A stretch of DNA of 10,341 nt, taken from the NCBI GenBank assembly GCA_039190895.1, contig JBCCXY010000134.1, positions 1 through 10,341 of the forward strand, in the 5' to 3' direction. Below are positions 8,355 through 10,341 of the stretch, piece after piece. The notes under the pieces are model-generated. The model was given only the letters and a program-made list of their open reading frames with translations. It searched no databases and was not told where the DNA came from. The DNA comes from Ovoidimarina sp039190895 (GTDB taxonomy: Bacteria > Pseudomonadota > Alphaproteobacteria > Rhodobacterales > Rhodobacteraceae). A program made the position numbers and the translations under genes. Each line of letters opens with the position of its first letter. The first letter of the stretch is position 1.

Positions 8355-8379
8355 GAAATTCGTCCAGTGGACGAATTTC
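8355..8379. repeat. Perfect 12-bp inverted repeat in a convergent gap
   Basis: GAAATTCGTCCA at 8355-8366 is followed after one base by its exact reverse complement TGGACGAATTTC at 8368-8379. As RNA it would fold with a small loop and one or two central pairs open. It sits between the convergent DUF2306 and bamE genes, where a two-way terminator is expected, but neither side has a T-run. I recall similar AAATTCGTCCA palindromes between genes in roseobacter genomes, so it is probably a dispersed intergenic element. Confidence 0.7.
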
Positions 8380-8400
8380 CCGAGGAACGCCCCCCACACC

Positions 8401-8427
8401 CCCCGGAGTATTTTACCCAAGATGAAG
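8401..8427. repeat. CGGAGTATTTT...AAGATGAAG intergenic motif
   Basis: The block begins CCCCGGAGTATTTT and ends AAGATGAAG, 21 bp after the inverted repeat. From memory, near-identical strings recur between genes in Rhodobacterales genomes, usually beside gene ends. Its function is unknown to me. It lies 20 bp from the bamE stop codon. Confidence 0.4.
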
Positions 8428-8447
8428 GCCAGGGCCCGTAGTTTTGG

Positions 8448-8903
8448 TTAGTTGTCGCCGCCGAAAAGGTCGCCGGTGGCGATGCGGCCGAGGTTGCCGA
8501 AGGCCTGACGCAGGAAGCCGACGCCTTCGGTGTTTGACGTCGTCACGCGACGGCTGAGCCGAACGACCTGGCCGCGTTCGAGGCCGAACGTCTCGACGTT
8601 TTGAACCACCCCGGCGGAGTCGAAGGAGATTGCGAGAACCTGTCGGTCGATCTCTTCCGGTGCGCGCCACGCGAAATTCCGGTAGCGCGAGCGCACATAG
8701 TACCAGCCACTGTCGGCAAGGATGCCAGACACCCCGGGCCGCCCGATCGAGCTTGCCACCGTGTCGCGGGTATCGACGCCCACAACGACGTTCTGCAGGT
8801 CTTCCTCAGGGGGGATGTAGCCGTGATTCCGGAACGTCGCGCCGCAGGATGTCAGCACGGTCATCGCCAGGGCGAGAGCCGCAATCTTCCGCATATTCAC
8901 CAC
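8448..8903 (-). CDS. bamE: Outer membrane protein assembly factor BamE (SmpA/OmlA lipoprotein)
   Basis: A 151-residue lipoprotein. The N-terminus MVNMRKIAALALAMTVLTSC is a type II signal peptide: positive n-region, hydrophobic core, lipobox LTSC with Cys20 as the lipidated residue. The mature part has the BamE pattern VGVDTRDTVASSIGRPG (41-57), GWYYVRSRYRNFAWR (66-80) and QVLAISFDSAGVVQNVE (88-104), which corresponds to the SmpA/OmlA fold. BamE is a periplasm-facing, outer-membrane-anchored subunit of the BAM complex that inserts beta-barrel proteins. The reading shown uses GTG at 8903 with GAGG 5 nt upstream; an ATG three codons later (8894) is an equally usable start and still leaves a full signal peptide. 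The gene is divergent from DUF177, an arrangement I recall in other alphaproteobacteria. Confidence 0.92.
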   Translation of the reverse strand: MVNMRKIAALALAMTVLTSCGATFRNHGYIPPEEDLQNVVVGVDTRDTVASSIGRPGVSGILADSGWYYVRSRYRNFAWRAPEEIDRQVLAISFDSAGVVQNVETFGLERGQVVRLSRRVTTSNTEGVGFLRQAFGNLGRIATGDLFGGDN

Positions 8904-8921
8904 GTAAACCTCGTCGTTCCC

Positions 8922-8955
8922 TTGCCAAAACCGGTGCTTGGCCGATAAGCGCTTA
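8922..8955 (+). promoter_or_regulatory. Possible promoter and palindrome between bamE and DUF177
   Basis: TTGCCA (8922-8927 region) and GATAAG (8944-8949) are 16 bp apart and loosely resemble a sigma70-type -35/-10 pair reading rightward. Overlapping the -10 is a perfect 10-bp palindrome TAAGCGCTTA at 8946-8955. The predicted transcript would start only a few bases before the ATG at 8961, so the DUF177 mRNA might be nearly leaderless, or this promoter is wrong. Confidence 0.25.
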
Positions 8956-8960
8956 CACCA

Positions 8961-9539
8961 ATGAGCCCCAGCAGTTCAAGAAACGATGGCGCCGCAAGCG
9001 GTTCCGGCAGCGGTTTGTTGCATTTGCGAACACTCGCCCGAAATCGCCCGCATGACATCCTGATCGAGCCCGACGCTGACGCCCGCGCTGCGCTTGCCGG
9101 CGTCCTTGGCATCACGGCGGTCAAAAAGCTGCGCGTCTCGGGCGCTTTGACGCCCGTTGGCAGGGTGGACTGGACCCTCGACGCCCAGCTCGGCGCGACG
9201 GTGGTTCAGCCCTGCGTAGTCACGCTCGACCCTGTGACGACGCGGATCGACGAGGCGATCACGCGGTCCTACGTCGCCGACCCGCCTGCCCTGCCGGACG
9301 CGGGCGAGGTGGAGATGCCGGAGGATGACAGCATCGAAGCGTTGCCCGACACGCTCGACCTCAACGCGCTGCTGGAAGAAGCGCTTAGCCTTGGCCTGCC
9401 CCCCTACCCCCGCGCCGAAGGCGCCGAACTGGAGGGCGCGCAGGTCACCGAGCCCGGTGTCGCGCCGTTGACCGACGAGGACACTAAACCGTTCGCGGGG
9501 CTCAAGGACCTCAAGGACAAGATGGACAAGGGCGCATGA
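8961..9539 (+). CDS. DUF177 (YceD-family) protein
   Basis: A 192-residue acidic protein. After a low-complexity Ser/Gly start (1-18), residues 20-105 follow the DUF177 pattern of alphaproteobacteria: LARNRPHDILIEPDADARA, then LGITAVKKLRVSGAL, then VVQPCVVTLDPV (81-92). The second half has SIEALPDTLDLNALLEEAL and PPYPRAEGAELE, also typical. YceD-family proteins are linked to 23S rRNA accumulation, and the gene often sits before rpmF-plsX, neither of which follows here. No clear Shine-Dalgarno sequence precedes the ATG, and the Ser/Gly-rich first residues are unlike the family, so the true start could be a few codons downstream. Its TGA overlaps the ATG of the VOC gene (ATGA), so the two are probably co-translated. 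Confidence 0.85.
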   Translation: MSPSSSRNDGAASGSGSGLLHLRTLARNRPHDILIEPDADARAALAGVLGITAVKKLRVSGALTPVGRVDWTLDAQLGATVVQPCVVTLDPVTTRIDEAITRSYVADPPALPDAGEVEMPEDDSIEALPDTLDLNALLEEALSLGLPPYPRAEGAELEGAQVTEPGVAPLTDEDTKPFAGLKDLKDKMDKGA

Positions 9540-9874
9540 TCTTCCACCAGCCTGTTCCGGAGTTGCCCGTTCCGAACGTCGCAGCGGCCATGGCGCATTA
9601 CTGCGAGTGTTTGGGCTTTAAAATCGCCTGGCACCGGGAGGCCGACGGCATCGGCGCCGTCGCGCACGGCGACTGCGCGATCTTCTTCCGCGAGAGCACC
9701 GAGGCCAACCCGGCCACGTTCTGGGTCTATGCAGACGACGTCGATGCTGCCCATTCCTACCTAAGCTCTCTGGGTGCCACCATCACGGAACCGCCCGAGG
9801 ACAAGCCATGGGGACTGCGTCAGTTCACCGTGACGGACCTAAACGGCAACCGGCTGATCTTCCACCACGACTGA
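9536..9874 (+). CDS. VOC-fold (glyoxalase/bleomycin-resistance-like) protein
   Basis: A 112-residue protein, the usual size for a single-chain VOC domain that dimerises. Two beta-alpha-beta modules are visible: residues 5-55 (PVPELPVPNVAAAMAHYCE, LGFKIAWHRE, AIFFRE) and 61-110 (FWVYADDVDAAHSYLSSLGA, PWGLRQFTVTDLNGNRLIF). The PWG...DLNGN ending is a family hallmark. The last position usually occupied by a metal-binding Glu (GNxxE/GNRLEF) is Ile108 here, so a glyoxalase I-type metal site looks incomplete; a ligand-binding or resistance-type role is more likely, but the substrate is unknown. It is preceded by AAGG at a short distance and overlaps the DUF177 stop by 4 bp. The 101 bp before glpX hold no clear terminator or promoter. 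Confidence 0.85.
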   Translation: MIFHQPVPELPVPNVAAAMAHYCECLGFKIAWHREADGIGAVAHGDCAIFFRESTEANPATFWVYADDVDAAHSYLSSLGATITEPPEDKPWGLRQFTVTDLNGNRLIFHHD

Positions 9875-9962
9875 CGCACCACACACCCCGTCGCTTGGAG
9901 CATTATGGCTTGTGGCCCATGTGGTCGCTGCGCTAGGCCCGTCGGTGAGTTTCCAAACCACC

Positions 9963-9966
9963 GGAG
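9963..9966 (+). promoter_or_regulatory. Ribosome-binding site of glpX
   Basis: GGAG, 9 nt before the ATG at 9976. It supports this start for GlpX. Confidence 0.55.
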
Positions 9967-9975
9967 CCCCGCAAA

Positions 9976-10341
9976 ATGCCCGATTTCAATGACCGGATGC
10001 TGTCCCTCGGCCTCGCCCGGGTATCAGAAGCCGCCGCGATGGCCTCTGCCAATCTCATCGGACGCGGGGACGAGAAGTCGGCCGACCAGGCGGCCGTCAA
10101 CGCGATGCGCGAGCAGCTCAACCGGCTCGACATTCAGGGGACAGTCGTCATCGGTGAAGGGGAGCGGGACGAGGCGCCGATGCTGTATATCGGCGAAGAG
10201 GTTGGTTCGGGCACGGGGCCTGAGGTGGATATCGCCCTTGATCCGCTGGAGGGCACGACCCTGACGGCGAAGGACATGCCCAACGCGTTGACCGTCATCG
10301 CCATGGCGCCGCGCGGCACCCTGCTGCATGCGCCGGATGTC
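9976..10341 (+). CDS. glpX: Fructose-1,6-bisphosphatase class II GlpX, 5' part (cut by window edge)
   Basis: The first 122 codons of a gene that continues past the window (full GlpX is about 320-335 residues). The translation starts MPDFNDRMLSLGLARVSEAA. Key motifs are ADQAAVNAMRE (36-46), VVIGEGERDEAPMLYIGEEVG (57-77) and DIALDPLEGT (85-94). The last is the DPxxGT signature of the lithium-sensitive phosphatase superfamily, and Glu61/Glu63, Asp85 and Glu92 lie where metal-ligand carboxylates are expected. The enzyme hydrolyses fructose 1,6-bisphosphate to fructose 6-phosphate in gluconeogenesis, and GlpX forms may also act on sedoheptulose bisphosphate. In roseobacters glpX is, as I recall, usually next to hom and recJ; here a VOC gene lies upstream, and the downstream neighbour is not visible. 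Confidence 0.95.
   Translation, partial: MPDFNDRMLSLGLARVSEAAAMASANLIGRGDEKSADQAAVNAMREQLNRLDIQGTVVIGEGERDEAPMLYIGEEVGSGTGPEVDIALDPLEGTTLTAKDMPNALTVIAMAPRGTLLHAPDV

Noticed and set aside
9905..10264. Open frame of 119 codons overlapping the glpX start
   Set aside because: It is rich in Arg/Ser/Pro with no motif and is out of frame with the clear GlpX translation that starts at 9976.

Overview
The window looks like a chromosome segment of an alphaproteobacterium of the Rhodobacterales (roseobacter-type). This is inferred from the GC-rich codon use, a BamE/DUF177 gene pair, a class II fructose-bisphosphatase (glpX), a taurine-pyruvate-type aminotransferase next to two dimethylglycine/sarcosine-dehydrogenase-like flavoproteins, and an intergenic palindrome plus CGGAGTATTTT-type motif that resembles repeats I recall from that group. 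No database search was possible.

Layout. (1) Positions 1-997 hold a less GC-rich, DUF4238-like gene on the + strand that appears to have lost its N-terminus (in-frame stop at 98-100, no ribosome-binding site before the first ATG). (2) Positions 1138-7456 are a three-gene minus-strand operon, in transcription order: class III aminotransferase (tpa-like, 7456-6077), a dimethylglycine-dehydrogenase-like FAD/GcvT protein (6077-3639), and a sarcosine-dehydrogenase-like FAD/GcvT protein (3571-1138). The third gene is split by one extra base in a four-base G run (2674-2677, + strand), so as written it encodes only a 329-residue product. Removing one base restores an 810-residue protein. (3) A 192-bp divergent gap leads to a DUF2306 membrane protein (7649-8305, +). 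(4) A convergent gap (8306-8447) carries a perfect 12-bp inverted repeat. (5) bamE (8448-8903, -) is divergent from DUF177 (8961-9539, +), which overlaps a small VOC-fold protein (9536-9874, +). (6) The 5' 122 codons of glpX (9976 to the window edge, +) end the window.

How the genes may work together. The operon is the most interesting part. A DMGDH-like and a SARDH-like enzyme are the kind of pair that removes two N-methyl groups in succession, passing one-carbon units to tetrahydrofolate. The co-transcribed aminotransferase would then deaminate the freed primary amine. If the aminotransferase prefers taurine, the substrate may be N,N-dimethyltaurine or N-methyltaurine (or the beta-alanine analogue) rather than, or as well as, dimethylglycine. 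This is a hypothesis from gene context. The remaining genes (BamE lipoprotein, DUF177, VOC, GlpX) are ordinary housekeeping or accessory genes.
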